Source: Rickettsia endosymbiont of Ixodes persulcatus (lineage in GTDB: Bacteria > Pseudomonadota > Alphaproteobacteria > Rickettsiales > Rickettsiaceae). From it: DNA of 6,583 nt. The stretch covers positions 1 through 6,583 of the forward strand of contig JAPYLE010000061.1 of assembly GCA_027293795.1 (NCBI GenBank), given 5' to 3'. The position numbers and the translations under genes are program-made. Positions 1-5,785 of this stretch are shown here, piece by piece. The notes beneath the pieces were generated by a model. The model saw only the letters and a program-made list of their open reading frames with translations. It did no database searches and was not told the DNA's origin. Positions within the stretch are counted from its first letter, which is position 1. Each line of letters begins with the position of its first letter.

Positions 1-70
1 CAATTGAGAGCACATCATCTAGAGCTTTGAATAGTTTCATTCTTAAATCGTAACTGTAATTGCTTGCCAT
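1..70 (-). CDS. IS630-type transposase, N-terminal fragment (left copy)
   Basis: The frame starts at the ATG complementary to 68-70 and runs off the left edge after 23 codons. The protein begins MASNYSYDLRMKLFKALDD. The YS-x-DLR opening is typical of the helix-turn-helix DNA-binding start of IS630/Tc1-type transposases, which cut and paste DNA at TA dinucleotides through a DDE catalytic domain (not visible here). No Shine-Dalgarno sequence is evident; the upstream sequence is very A/T-rich. It differs from the right-hand copy by one amino acid, Asn4 instead of Ser4. Whether the full gene is intact cannot be judged. Confidence 0.7.
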   Translation of the reverse strand, partial: MASNYSYDLRMKLFKALDDVLSI

Positions 71-140
71 AACTTATTTATTATTATTTATAACATATAT
101 ATTAGCATAGTATGTACCTATTTACTATGGTCTAGCTATA
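1..140 (-). mobile_element. 5' end of an IS630-type insertion sequence, left copy
   Basis: Read on the - strand, this is the upstream end of an insertion sequence and the first codons of its transposase; the rest lies outside the window. Bases 4-140 are the reverse complement of 6447-6583 with a single difference (base 60 against 6527), which fixes the shared inner boundary at or near base 140. The first shared bases are TATAGCTAGACC. IS630-family elements insert at TA, so part of the TATA may be target duplication and the exact tip is uncertain by 2-4 bp. The element has broken the nhaA fragment that begins immediately to its right. Family assignment rests on the transposase N-terminus. Confidence 0.8.
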
Positions 141-412
141 CCAAGGACAAAAGCAGTATCGGTTTCTATAGGAATAGCCCATCCTTTTATTAATTCGGGT
201 TTATCATAATTAAAAAACATGTATACTAAGGCAGGAACTACCACACCGCCAAGGGCCGCAGCAGCAGGTAATATTAGTTTTTTATATTCACCTTTTACTA
301 GATGAAATTTCATTTCTAAACCTATTAATAAGAAGAAGAAAGTCATGAGATCGTCATTAACTAACTCTATAAAAGTTGTTTTTTGTACTTCTATAAGCTT
401 GTATAATAAGTG
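137..412 (-). pseudogene. nhaA: nhaA Na+/H+ antiporter fragment, truncated at both ends
   Basis: The - strand frame encodes an internal piece of NhaA, the inner-membrane antiporter that exports Na+ in exchange for H+. Recognisable segments, in order, are LVNDDLMTFFFLLIGLEMK (family: WINDxLMxxFFLLVGLExK, with the conserved ND), LPAAAALGGVVVPALVY, and GWAIPIETDTAFVLGI (family: AIPxATDIAFxLG, containing the TD of the ion-binding site). After VLGI the frame enters the IS, adds Ala-Arg-Pro and stops at 122-124. Homology continues upstream of the Met codon at 344-346, so that Met is internal. The frame closes at a TAG complementary to 449-451 inside dapE, so the native N-terminus (roughly 40 residues) is missing too. 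The Ala-to-Glu change before the TD pair is unusual. Everything beyond helix IV is absent, so it cannot be functional. Confidence 0.85.
379..407 (+). promoter_or_regulatory. candidate sigma-70 promoter for dapE
   Basis: A perfect -10 hexamer, TATAAT, lies at 402-407, about 30 bp before the dapE ATG. A T-run at 379-384 could act as a poor -35 at 17-bp spacing; the better-looking TTGTAC at 383-388 is only 13 bp away. Transcription would start near 414, leaving a leader of about 24 nt. The site lies inside the antisense nhaA remnant. A/T-rich DNA gives chance matches, so this is tentative. Confidence 0.35.
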
Positions 413-437
413 TAAGAATATATAAATATAATATATT

Positions 438-1592
438 ATGTATATTAACTACTTCAAAGATTTGATTGGTTTTAAGTCTGTAACTCCTGAGAGTAACGGG
501 GCTATTGAGTATAGTGATGGTTTGCTTAAAAAACACGGCTTTAAGACCGAAATAAAAATATTTGGCGATTCTAAAAACGAGCAAGTCACTAATCTTTATG
601 CCGTGTATGGTAACGGCAAACCTAATATTTGCTTTGTTGGGCATGTAGATGTAGTGCCTGCGGGTGATTATCACCTTTGGCATAATTCCACTCCGTTTAA
701 GGCTAATGAACAAGGCGGAAAGATATACGGCAGGGGCGTAGTTGATATGAAAGGAGCTATAGCGTGCTTTCTAGCTGCAGCTTTAGATCTTATAAAGAAT
801 AACCCTGATTTTAAAGGTTCCGTTAGCTTCTTACTTACTAGTGATGAAGAGGGAAAAGCAAAACACGGTACTAAAGAAATGCTGCAATATATTTATGGTC
901 AAGAGTATAAGATTGATTTTGCCGTTGTCGGTGAACCTACTTGCGAAAAAGAAATAGGTGATACAATTAAGATTGGCAGAAGAGGAAGTGTTAATTTTAA
1001 ATTAAATATAGAAGGCTTAGCAGGGCATGTAGCTTATCCTCATAAAGCTAATAATCCTTTGCCTTGCTTAATAAAAATATTGAACGAATTAATAAATATA
1101 AAACTTGATGAGGGAACAGAGTTTTTTCAAAGTTCAAATCTTGAAGTGACGAATATTGATGTTGGCAATAATACTTCAAACGTAATTCCGGCAAGTGCGG
1201 AAGCATATTTCAATATACGTTTTAATAATTTACATAATGCAGAAACTTTAGGGCAATTAATAGAGCAAATTGTTAGACGATATTGCAAAGAATATAAAGT
1301 AGACTATAAGCTAGAATATAGTAGTTTTGCTGAAAGTTTTATTCAGAATCCTAACGATAAAATAAAAGATTTTGCTGATATAGTAGAAAGAACATTAAAA
1401 ATAAAGCCCGAATTCTCTACAAGCGGCGGTACCTCGGATGCAAGATTCGTTAAAAATTATTGCTCCTTGGTAGAGTTCGGTTTATTATCCGAAACGGCAC
1501 ATAAAATAAACGAATACACCCAAATTAGCGATTTACAAAAATTATATGATGTGTATTATAATTTTTTGATGGAAATGCTGACTAATAAATAG
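438..1592 (+). CDS. dapE: succinyl-diaminopimelate desuccinylase DapE
   Basis: DapE is a cytoplasmic di-zinc M20 peptidase-family enzyme. It hydrolyses N-succinyl-L,L-diaminopimelate to succinate and L,L-diaminopimelate, feeding peptidoglycan cross-links and lysine. At 384 residues it has the normal family length. Visible active-site residues are: H69 and D71 (GHVDVVPAGD), D103 (YGRGVVDMKG, bridging metal ligand), E137 general base and E138 ligand (TSDEEG), E166 (VGEPT), and H355 (ETAHKINE). The GRRGSVNFKLNIEG and AGHVAYPHKANNP stretches belong to the lid/dimerisation domain; SGGTSDARF is the conserved C-terminal substrate loop. The ATG at 438 fits the family N-terminus (YFKDLIGFKSVTPES); no clear Shine-Dalgarno sequence precedes it. 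The gene starts inside the antisense frame of the nhaA remnant and is followed by a palindromic repeat and tRNA-Leu. It appears intact. Confidence 0.97.
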   Translation: MYINYFKDLIGFKSVTPESNGAIEYSDGLLKKHGFKTEIKIFGDSKNEQVTNLYAVYGNGKPNICFVGHVDVVPAGDYHLWHNSTPFKANEQGGKIYGRGVVDMKGAIACFLAAALDLIKNNPDFKGSVSFLLTSDEEGKAKHGTKEMLQYIYGQEYKIDFAVVGEPTCEKEIGDTIKIGRRGSVNFKLNIEGLAGHVAYPHKANNPLPCLIKILNELINIKLDEGTEFFQSSNLEVTNIDVGNNTSNVIPASAEAYFNIRFNNLHNAETLGQLIEQIVRRYCKEYKVDYKLEYSSFAESFIQNPNDKIKDFADIVERTLKIKPEFSTSGGTSDARFVKNYCSLVEFGLLSETAHKINEYTQISDLQKLYDVYYNFLMEMLTNK

Positions 1593-1609
1593 TTATTCCT
1601 GTTATAGGC

Positions 1610-1692
1610 TGTTGTGTGGATCAGAAAAGTAAATTATTGTCATACCGTGGCTTGACCACGGTATGACAACCGATTTATCGGTCTATACAACA
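1610..1692. repeat. palindromic repeat (rickettsial palindromic element type)
   Basis: An 83-bp imperfect palindrome occupies most of the dapE-tRNA gap. Its core is a perfect 14-bp stem (TTGTCATACCGTGG at 1637-1650 against 1656-1669) with a 5-nt CTTGA loop. The outer ends also match inversely, TGTTGTGTGGA (1610-1620) against TCTATACAACA (1682-1692), with two mismatches. A second small hairpin (ACCGAT/ATCGGT) lies at 1669-1682. No T-run follows the core stem, so it is not a typical intrinsic terminator, though it would fold in the dapE 3' transcript. The assignment as a rickettsial palindromic element comes from architecture and genus; the subfamily is not identified. Confidence 0.75.
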
Positions 1693-1721
1693 ATTCTTTT
1701 ACGAAAATAGCATCATTATAT

Positions 1722-1806
1722 GCGGATGTGATGGAACTGGTAGACATGCAAGATTTAGGTTCTTGTGCCGCGAGGCGTGGGGGTTCAAGTCCCTTCATCC
1801 GTACCA
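1722..1806 (+). tRNA. tRNA-Leu (anticodon UAG)
   Basis: This is a class II tRNA of 85 nt with encoded CCA (1804-1806). The acceptor stem GCGGATG (1722-1728) pairs with CATCCGT (1796-1802), giving one G-U closing pair. The anticodon stem CAAGA/TCTTG (1749-1753, 1761-1765) encloses the loop TTTAGGT, which places anticodon TAG at 1756-1758 and so reads CUN leucine codons. The long variable arm (GCCGCGAGGC) is diagnostic of Leu/Ser-type tRNAs, and the T-loop is TTCAAGT. The gene lies 29 bp after a palindromic repeat and 36 bp before holC on the same strand; co-transcription with holC is possible. Confidence 0.97.
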
Positions 1807-1842
1807 CTTAAATTTTCTCATAAAAAATAATATAAAATTTTT

Positions 1843-2307
1843 ATGCAGCAATTTAGTATTTATCAAACAAGCGATGAATTATTCCTAAAATCGATATTGC
1901 TTCTGATAGAAAAATGTTATCACTCTGATCTTAAAAGCATTATACTTGCGACTGATAAAGAACAGCAGGAAATGCTCAATAAAAATCTTTGGACTTATTC
2001 ACGCAAGCAATTTATACCTCACGGTAGTAAGCTTGATCCACAGCCTGAAAAACAGCCGATTTATATTACCGATGAGTTACAAAATCCTAATAATGCTAGT
2101 GTGCTTATCATTATTTCACCCATAGATATAGGAAAAATTTTACAAGTTAAGGACTATATAGAAGTTTTTAAAAGAATAATTATTATAACTGATTTACTGG
2201 AAGATTTAAAAGAATTAACAGTTAAAATAAATAAATTTACTGGGCAGGAAAATAAAATCGATTGTTTTAAACAAGATATGCGGGGTTCGTGGAATAAAGT
2301 AAAATAA
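1843..2307 (+). CDS. holC: DNA polymerase III chi subunit HolC
   Basis: HolC (chi) belongs to the replicative polymerase clamp-loader assembly. In enterobacteria it pairs with psi and contacts single-stranded DNA-binding protein, linking the loader to the lagging strand. At 154 residues it matches the usual length of about 150. The clearest family signatures are LWTYSRKQFIPHG near residues 49-61, followed by the QPIYIT strand and a block of hydrophobic beta strands (ASVLIIIS, RIIIITD) of the Rossmann-like fold. The start has no strong ribosome-binding site; the 36 bp back to the tRNA are nearly all A/T. The stop lies 2 bp from the stop of the opposing lptF gene. Psi (HolD) is not encoded in this window. 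Confidence 0.9.
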   Translation: MQQFSIYQTSDELFLKSILLLIEKCYHSDLKSIILATDKEQQEMLNKNLWTYSRKQFIPHGSKLDPQPEKQPIYITDELQNPNNASVLIIISPIDIGKILQVKDYIEVFKRIIIITDLLEDLKELTVKINKFTGQENKIDCFKQDMRGSWNKVK

Positions 2308-2309
2308 GC

Positions 2310-3419
2310 TTATATTTTTTTACGTACAAATAAATATAATCCTATCGTTAAAGCAATAACCAAATTGGAATAACAAGCAAAAATAAAATCTAGATTTTTT
2401 GAAGCAAAATTTTGTAATATAAAATGAATTGAAGTAACAAGCAATACTGTCAAAGCTGAAAATGATACTGGCATAAAAGTTGTTTTTTTGCTATAAGGAT
2501 ATCTCAAAAAAACTGCGAGTGCTAAAAAAGGTAATACAAAATTATATAAAGGCCAAATTATTCTTTGATGTGCTTCAGCAGTTAATTTAATTTTTTTAGT
2601 AATAGCTAAATCATGAGGGGGGGCAAGTAATTCGCTTATATAATATTCGTTTGCTTCTTTATTATGTTTAGTTCTTTGTGATACTAAAGGATTATCATTT
2701 TGTAGCCTTATCATTAAAGAATCGAAAGTTAGTTGTGTTAAATTACCGTTTACGTCATATTCTTGTCTTAGGCCTTTATTAAGTTCAAAAATCGGGCTAT
2801 TATCATATATATTAAGAGTACCTGAATCCGTAAATACTACTGATGGGTTATCGGCGTCGCGATTATCAAATATTATTACGCCGTTCATAATACTTCCTGC
2901 TGATTTTTTATCTATAAAAACAGTGATATCTTTAGTTACTTTATTAAAAGTTTTCTCTTCAATCATATTTGATATATAATTATTCTTTATAAAGCTTAAA
3001 CGTGATTTTAAGTTTATATGAGATAAAGGCATAATGGTAGAAGATATATAATAAGCAAGTAGCATAACTATTAATGCTACATACAAAGCAGGCAATGCCA
3101 GCTGTACGTTGTTAACTCCCGAAGCTTGTAATATAATTAGTTGTCGCTCGACTTTTAAATTATTATAGATATAGATTACGGCAATAACCGTTATTACCGG
3201 TAATAGAATAAATAATAAAGTAGGAAGTACTAAAACTATTAAACTGAAGAAGTCCATAACTTTTATACCTTTATCAAATAAATATAAAAGTTTTAACACT
3301 TGCGTTATCCATACTATACTAGTCACCGAAAAAGTAATGACTATAAGCAGCGGTAAAATATTTTTTATAAAGTATTTTCGGTATAGTAACATAATGTTTG
3401 TTTGATTTTTTGATATCAT
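2310..3419 (-). CDS. lptF: LPS export ABC transporter permease LptF (YjgP/YjgQ family)
   Basis: LptF is one of two inner-membrane permease subunits that, with LptG and the ATPase LptB, extract lipopolysaccharide and pass it through LptC/LptA to the outer membrane. The 369-residue protein has the family layout. Three N-terminal membrane helices (about 17-39, 57-85, 106-130) come first, then a periplasmic beta-jellyroll of about 140 residues, then three C-terminal helices (about 288-310, 315-338, 341-365). The conserved coupling-helix segment ERQLIILQASGV follows helix 2, and HQRIIWPLYNFVLPFLALA opens helix 4. The first ATG is preferred because AGGAG (complement of 3430-3434) lies 10 nt upstream; the internal Met at residue 10 has no such site. 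The gene lies 13 bp after the PAP2 gene. LptG is the main alternative identity; lptB, lptC and lptG are not present here. Confidence 0.85.
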   Translation of the reverse strand: MISKNQTNIMLLYRKYFIKNILPLLIVITFSVTSIVWITQVLKLLYLFDKGIKVMDFFSLIVLVLPTLLFILLPVITVIAVIYIYNNLKVERQLIILQASGVNNVQLALPALYVALIVMLLAYYISSTIMPLSHINLKSRLSFIKNNYISNMIEEKTFNKVTKDITVFIDKKSAGSIMNGVIIFDNRDADNPSVVFTDSGTLNIYDNSPIFELNKGLRQEYDVNGNLTQLTFDSLMIRLQNDNPLVSQRTKHNKEANEYYISELLAPPHDLAITKKIKLTAEAHQRIIWPLYNFVLPFLALAVFLRYPYSKKTTFMPVSFSALTVLLVTSIHFILQNFASKNLDFIFACYSNLVIALTIGLYLFVRKKI

Positions 3420-3429
3420 TCCTGCTGTT

Positions 3430-3434
3430 CTCCT
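3430..3434 (-). promoter_or_regulatory. ribosome binding site of lptF overlapping the upstream stop
   Basis: The - strand reads TAGGAG, so the stop codon of the PAP2-type gene (TAG, 3433-3435) is fused with the AGGAG Shine-Dalgarno sequence of lptF. Spacing to the lptF ATG is 10 nt. A second AGGA touches the ATG and is too close to work. The overlap suggests translational coupling and favours the upstream lptF start. Confidence 0.6.
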
Positions 3435-4110
3435 ATGTTATTCCCGTCTGCGCGGGAATGACATCGAGAGCTATGCAACAATACCGACCGACCTTTTTTA
3501 TTACATTATTTGCAAAGATTCGATAAATTAATTTACCTATCAGTATTGTTATAAATACAATAGCAATGCCGTAGATTATATCACTTGGGTAATGCATAGC
3601 AAGGCTTATGCGAGATAAAGACACGAGTATAATAACACAAATCATTAAGATTTTTAACCGTAATTTAATATAATCCCAAGCAAAATACGTTACCAAAACG
3701 CTAAGAGCCGCATGGCTGCTTGGAAAACTTGAAAAGCATCTTTCGTTTGCAGTATTTATTACGGTCATGAAACTATCTATAGGAAGACTGCAATAAGGGC
3801 GAGGTAAATTAACGGAAAATTTAAGAATCGTAAAAACTAAACCGAATATTGCGTATATTATACCGACCTCAACTAATTTATTATAGTTATCCCAAAATTT
3901 ATTTTGTCGCTCATTATCATTTTTGATTTTCTTTAGTTGAATATAAAGATATATATAGTATAAAATATATATTAAGGCGAAATTAGCGATATTGAAACAA
4001 AAAGAAATTATTTTCAGAAAATAAGGTATAAAACCTATATTAGTAATTTTATTTAAAAATAAGAATATTTCTTGATTTAAGCTGCAAAAATTATAAAAAA
4101 CTTCAAACAT
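3433..4110 (-). CDS. PAP2-family membrane phosphatase with a repeat-encoded C-terminus
   Basis: This is a 225-residue integral membrane phosphatase of the PAP2 (type 2 phosphatidic acid phosphatase) superfamily, whose members remove phosphate from lipid substrates at the membrane. The full three-part signature is present: K97-x6-R104-P105, P130-S131-S132-H133, and S166-R167-x5-H173-x3-D177. H133 and H173 are the expected catalytic histidines. Hydrophobic helices lie around 27-57, 80-96, 134-146, 152-172 and 178-199. The last 15 or so residues (about 211-225, ending VIPAQTGIT) are translated from a palindromic repeat and are not part of the family. The substrate is not determined; lipid A, undecaprenyl pyrophosphate or phosphatidylglycerophosphate are possible, and adjacency to lptF makes an envelope lipid plausible. 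No Shine-Dalgarno sequence is seen; the gene diverges from its + strand neighbour across 14 bp. Confidence 0.88.
   Translation of the reverse strand: MFEVFYNFCSLNQEIFLFLNKITNIGFIPYFLKIISFCFNIANFALIYILYYIYLYIQLKKIKNDNERQNKFWDNYNKLVEVGIIYAIFGLVFTILKFSVNLPRPYCSLPIDSFMTVINTANERCFSSFPSSHAALSVLVTYFAWDYIKLRLKILMICVIILVSLSRISLAMHYPSDIIYGIAIVFITILIGKLIYRIFANNVIKKVGRYCCIALDVIPAQTGIT
3436..3480 (-). repeat. palindromic repeat forming the 3' end of the PAP2-type gene
   Basis: On the - strand the segment runs from TGTTGCATAG to GGGAATAACA. It contains a stem of 10-bp arms, GTTATTCCCG (3437-3446) and CGGGAATGAC (3453-3462), with one G-T pair around a short loop. Such GTCATTCCCG palindromes are common dispersed repeats in Rickettsia and other alphaproteobacteria. 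Here it is translated, giving the VIPAQTGI tail of the PAP2-type protein, and it ends one base before that gene's stop codon. Confidence 0.65.
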
Positions 4111-4124
4111 TATTTTAAATATTT

Positions 4125-4889
4125 ATGTTACAAGTAACAATACTTGGGTGTGGAGCATCTATAGGCGTACCGGTGATCGGATGCGATTGCAGTACGTGCA
4201 CATCTCCTTCAAAGTACAATAAAAGAACTAGATCAGCAATATATATCAATGATAAAAATAGTCAAATATTAGTTGATTTCGGTTATGATATTAAATATCA
4301 GCTAGTTAGAGAAAAAATTAGTAAGCTTGATTGTGCGATATTAACCCATGATCATTCCGATCACGTTAACGGTATTGAGGATTTGCGGGTATTTTCTTTT
4401 ACCTCAAGAAAGCCGTTAGAAATCTATACCGATTATAATACAGTAGCAAAGCTACATAAGAAATTTGATTATTTATTTAAGCCGGTATCAGTTATGCCTT
4501 GGCAAGTGCTAGCTACTAAACCTATTGATTTTTTTAATAAAATTAAAATTAATACTATAGAAATACAATTTTTTAGACAGCATCACGGTTCTATAGATAG
4601 TTTAGGGTTACGTATAGGTGATTTGGTCTATTCGCCTGATGTAATCAATTTTCCGCTTGAATCAGAAAAATTTTTAAAAGATGTAAAAATATGGATATTA
4701 GATTGTATGGATTACAAATCAAATCCGAATCATGCAGGGCTTGATAAAGTTCTAGAATGGCGTGAAAAATATAAACCTGAGGAGATATTATTAACCAATA
4801 TGAGACACACGATAGATTATCATGAAATTACGAAAATGCTCCCAAGTAATGTTAAGCCGCTTTATGACGGTTATAAATTTACGGTTTAG
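4125..4889 (+). CDS. metallo-beta-lactamase-fold hydrolase, PhnP-like
   Basis: This 254-residue protein belongs to the PhnP-like branch of the metallo-beta-lactamase fold, a group that includes cyclic-phosphate phosphodiesterases. The start LGCGASIGVPVIGCDCSTC carries the PhnP-type glycine loop and a cysteine cluster (C20, C22, C25) that binds a structural zinc in PhnP. The metal motif HxHxDH is complete as H75-D76-H77-S78-D79-H80. Further likely metal or active-site residues are H153/H154 (RQHHGS), D172 (YSPDV, where relatives often have a Thr before the Asp), H228 and H233 (MRHTIDYHE). No other phn genes are nearby, so a phosphonate role is not indicated and the substrate is unknown. No Shine-Dalgarno sequence is seen upstream. 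The stop lies 3 bp before the ABC ATPase gene, implying one transcript. A domain-level call is safe; the reaction is not. Confidence 0.88.
   Translation: MLQVTILGCGASIGVPVIGCDCSTCTSPSKYNKRTRSAIYINDKNSQILVDFGYDIKYQLVREKISKLDCAILTHDHSDHVNGIEDLRVFSFTSRKPLEIYTDYNTVAKLHKKFDYLFKPVSVMPWQVLATKPIDFFNKIKINTIEIQFFRQHHGSIDSLGLRIGDLVYSPDVINFPLESEKFLKDVKIWILDCMDYKSNPNHAGLDKVLEWREKYKPEEILLTNMRHTIDYHEITKMLPSNVKPLYDGYKFTV
4126..4139. promoter_or_regulatory. 14-bp inverted repeat over the start codon in the divergent junction
   Basis: TGTTAC-AA-GTAACA is a dyad with perfect 6-bp arms. It covers the start codon and first codons of the hydrolase gene and lies 16 bp from the start of the PAP2-type gene. Its place at a divergent junction and its symmetry suit a small operator. 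The same bases encode Met-Leu-Gln-Val-Thr, so chance is a real alternative. Confidence 0.25.
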
Positions 4890-4892
4890 CGT

Positions 4893-5615
4893 ATGATAGT
4901 TTTAGAAAAAGTCTGTAAGCGTTACGGCAAAAATTACGCAATTAAAAATATTGATTTAAGTTTTACTACTAAGGAAACTACTGTAATAATAGGTCCTTCG
5001 GGAAGCGGTAAAACTACTCTGCTACGAATTTTGAATAATTTAGAAGAACCAAGTAGCGGTACTTTTTTGGTAGACGGAAAGAAGCTACTGCCAAAAGATA
5101 GAAGAAAGCTTCGTTTAAAAGTAGGTATGGTTTTTCAAAATTTTAATCTCTTCCCACATTTAACAGTAGGAGAAAATCTAATATATACACCGATAAATGT
5201 TTTAAATTTGCCAAGAGAACAAGCAATTCTTAAGGCAAAGGAACTACTTGAAAAATTTAAGCTAACACAAAAATTTGACTCATATCCGGCAAGCCTATCA
5301 GGAGGACAGAAACAACGTATAGCAATAGCAAGGGCTTTAATGATGAAGCCGGAAATTTTATTATTCGACGAACCAACGTCAGCCTTAGATCCCGAAAATA
5401 TTAAAGATGTTATAGAGAATATAAATTTATTAAAAGACCAAATGAGCATGGTAGTAGTCACTCATCATTTGAAATTTGCAAAATTAATAGCAGATCGTGT
5501 TATTTTTATGGATCAAGGGCAGATTTTAGCAAATCAGGCTGCACCGGACTTTTTTAATAAACCGGCATCGAATCGAGCTAGGTTGTTTTTGGAAAATATC
5601 GGTGATTTAATGTAA
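4893..5615 (+). CDS. glnQ: polar amino-acid ABC transporter ATPase, GlnQ-type
   Basis: This is a 240-residue ABC ATPase of the polar amino-acid (GlnQ/ArtP/HisP) class, which powers uptake at the inner membrane. All nucleotide-binding elements are intact: Walker A GPSGSGKTT (34-42), Q-loop Q82 in MVFQNFNLFPHLTV, signature LSGGQ (135-139), Walker B ILLFDE (155-160), D-loop SALD (163-166), and switch His191. The sequence FQxFNLFPHxTVxEN is typical of this class. The C-terminus is short, with no regulatory domain. The ATG is 3 bp past the upstream hydrolase stop with no evident ribosome-binding site, so it is probably translationally coupled. The permease and substrate-binding protein are not in the window and must be encoded elsewhere. 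Glutamine specificity is an annotation tradition for this rickettsial family, not proven by the sequence. Confidence 0.93.
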   Translation: MIVLEKVCKRYGKNYAIKNIDLSFTTKETTVIIGPSGSGKTTLLRILNNLEEPSSGTFLVDGKKLLPKDRRKLRLKVGMVFQNFNLFPHLTVGENLIYTPINVLNLPREQAILKAKELLEKFKLTQKFDSYPASLSGGQKQRIAIARALMMKPEILLFDEPTSALDPENIKDVIENINLLKDQMSMVVVTHHLKFAKLIADRVIFMDQGQILANQAAPDFFNKPASNRARLFLENIGDLM

Positions 5616-5616
5616 A

Positions 5617-5654
5617 TCTTCTCTATGCAAAAATGTATTTTTGCATAGAGAAGA
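5617..5654. repeat. perfect 17-bp hairpin directly after the glnQ stop
   Basis: TCTTCTCTATGCAAAAA (5617-5633) pairs perfectly with 5638-5654 around a TGTA loop. It begins one base after the glnQ TAA. No T-run follows on the + strand, so it is not a textbook intrinsic terminator. It could stabilise the 3' end of the transcript, or be a dispersed palindrome. It shows no match to the other repeats in the window. Confidence 0.75.
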
Positions 5655-5665
5655 GTAAACAAAGA

Positions 5666-5701
5666 GTATCAAAGGTGAAAGGCGGTTTCCACCTTTGATA
5701 C
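5666..5701. repeat. 12+3-bp hairpin with one bulge
   Basis: GTATCAAAGGTG (5666-5677) pairs perfectly with CACCTTTGATAC (5690-5701). The stem extends by AAA/TTT (5678-5680, 5686-5688) past one bulged C at 5689, leaving a GGCGG loop. No T-run follows. It lies 11 bp after the previous hairpin and differs from it in sequence. Confidence 0.7.
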
Positions 5702-5734
5702 AAATTTAATTTATTGTCTGCATGATCGGTTTTT

Positions 5735-5773
5735 TTCGTCTGAGCTAAGGAAAATTACGAAGTAATTGACGAA
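5735..5773. repeat. short nested inverted repeat
   Basis: Outer arms TTCGTC (5735-5740) and GACGAA (5768-5773) flank an inner stem AATTAC/GTAATT (5753-5758, 5762-5767) with a GAA loop. The CGAAGTAATTGACGAAGCAA wording resembles dispersed rickettsial repeats as I recall them, but the subfamily is not identified. Function unknown. Confidence 0.45.
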
Positions 5774-5785
5774 GCAAGGAAGAAT

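Noticed and set aside
125..346. A 73-residue small membrane protein starting at the Met at 344-346
   Set aside because: NhaA similarity continues upstream of that Met (FIELVNDD) and the C-terminal Ala-Arg-Pro comes from the IS; it is a fragment, not a gene.
357..713. Minus-strand 118-codon open frame over the start of dapE
   Set aside because: It is antisense to a well-supported dapE, has no recognisable family features, and its composition is what a shadow of an A/T-rich gene gives.
1637..1669. The 14-bp stem as an intrinsic terminator for dapE
   Set aside because: No T-run follows on either strand (AACCGAT on +, TAATTTAC on -), and the outer inverted ends mark it as a palindromic repeat.
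1807..1842. Regulatory hairpin between tRNA-Leu and holC
   Set aside because: AAATTTT and AAAATTT arms exist, but a 36-bp stretch that is almost pure A/T gives such matches by chance.
5135..5461. Minus-strand 108-codon open frame inside glnQ
   Set aside because: It lies wholly antisense to the ABC signature region of glnQ and has no protein-like features of its own.
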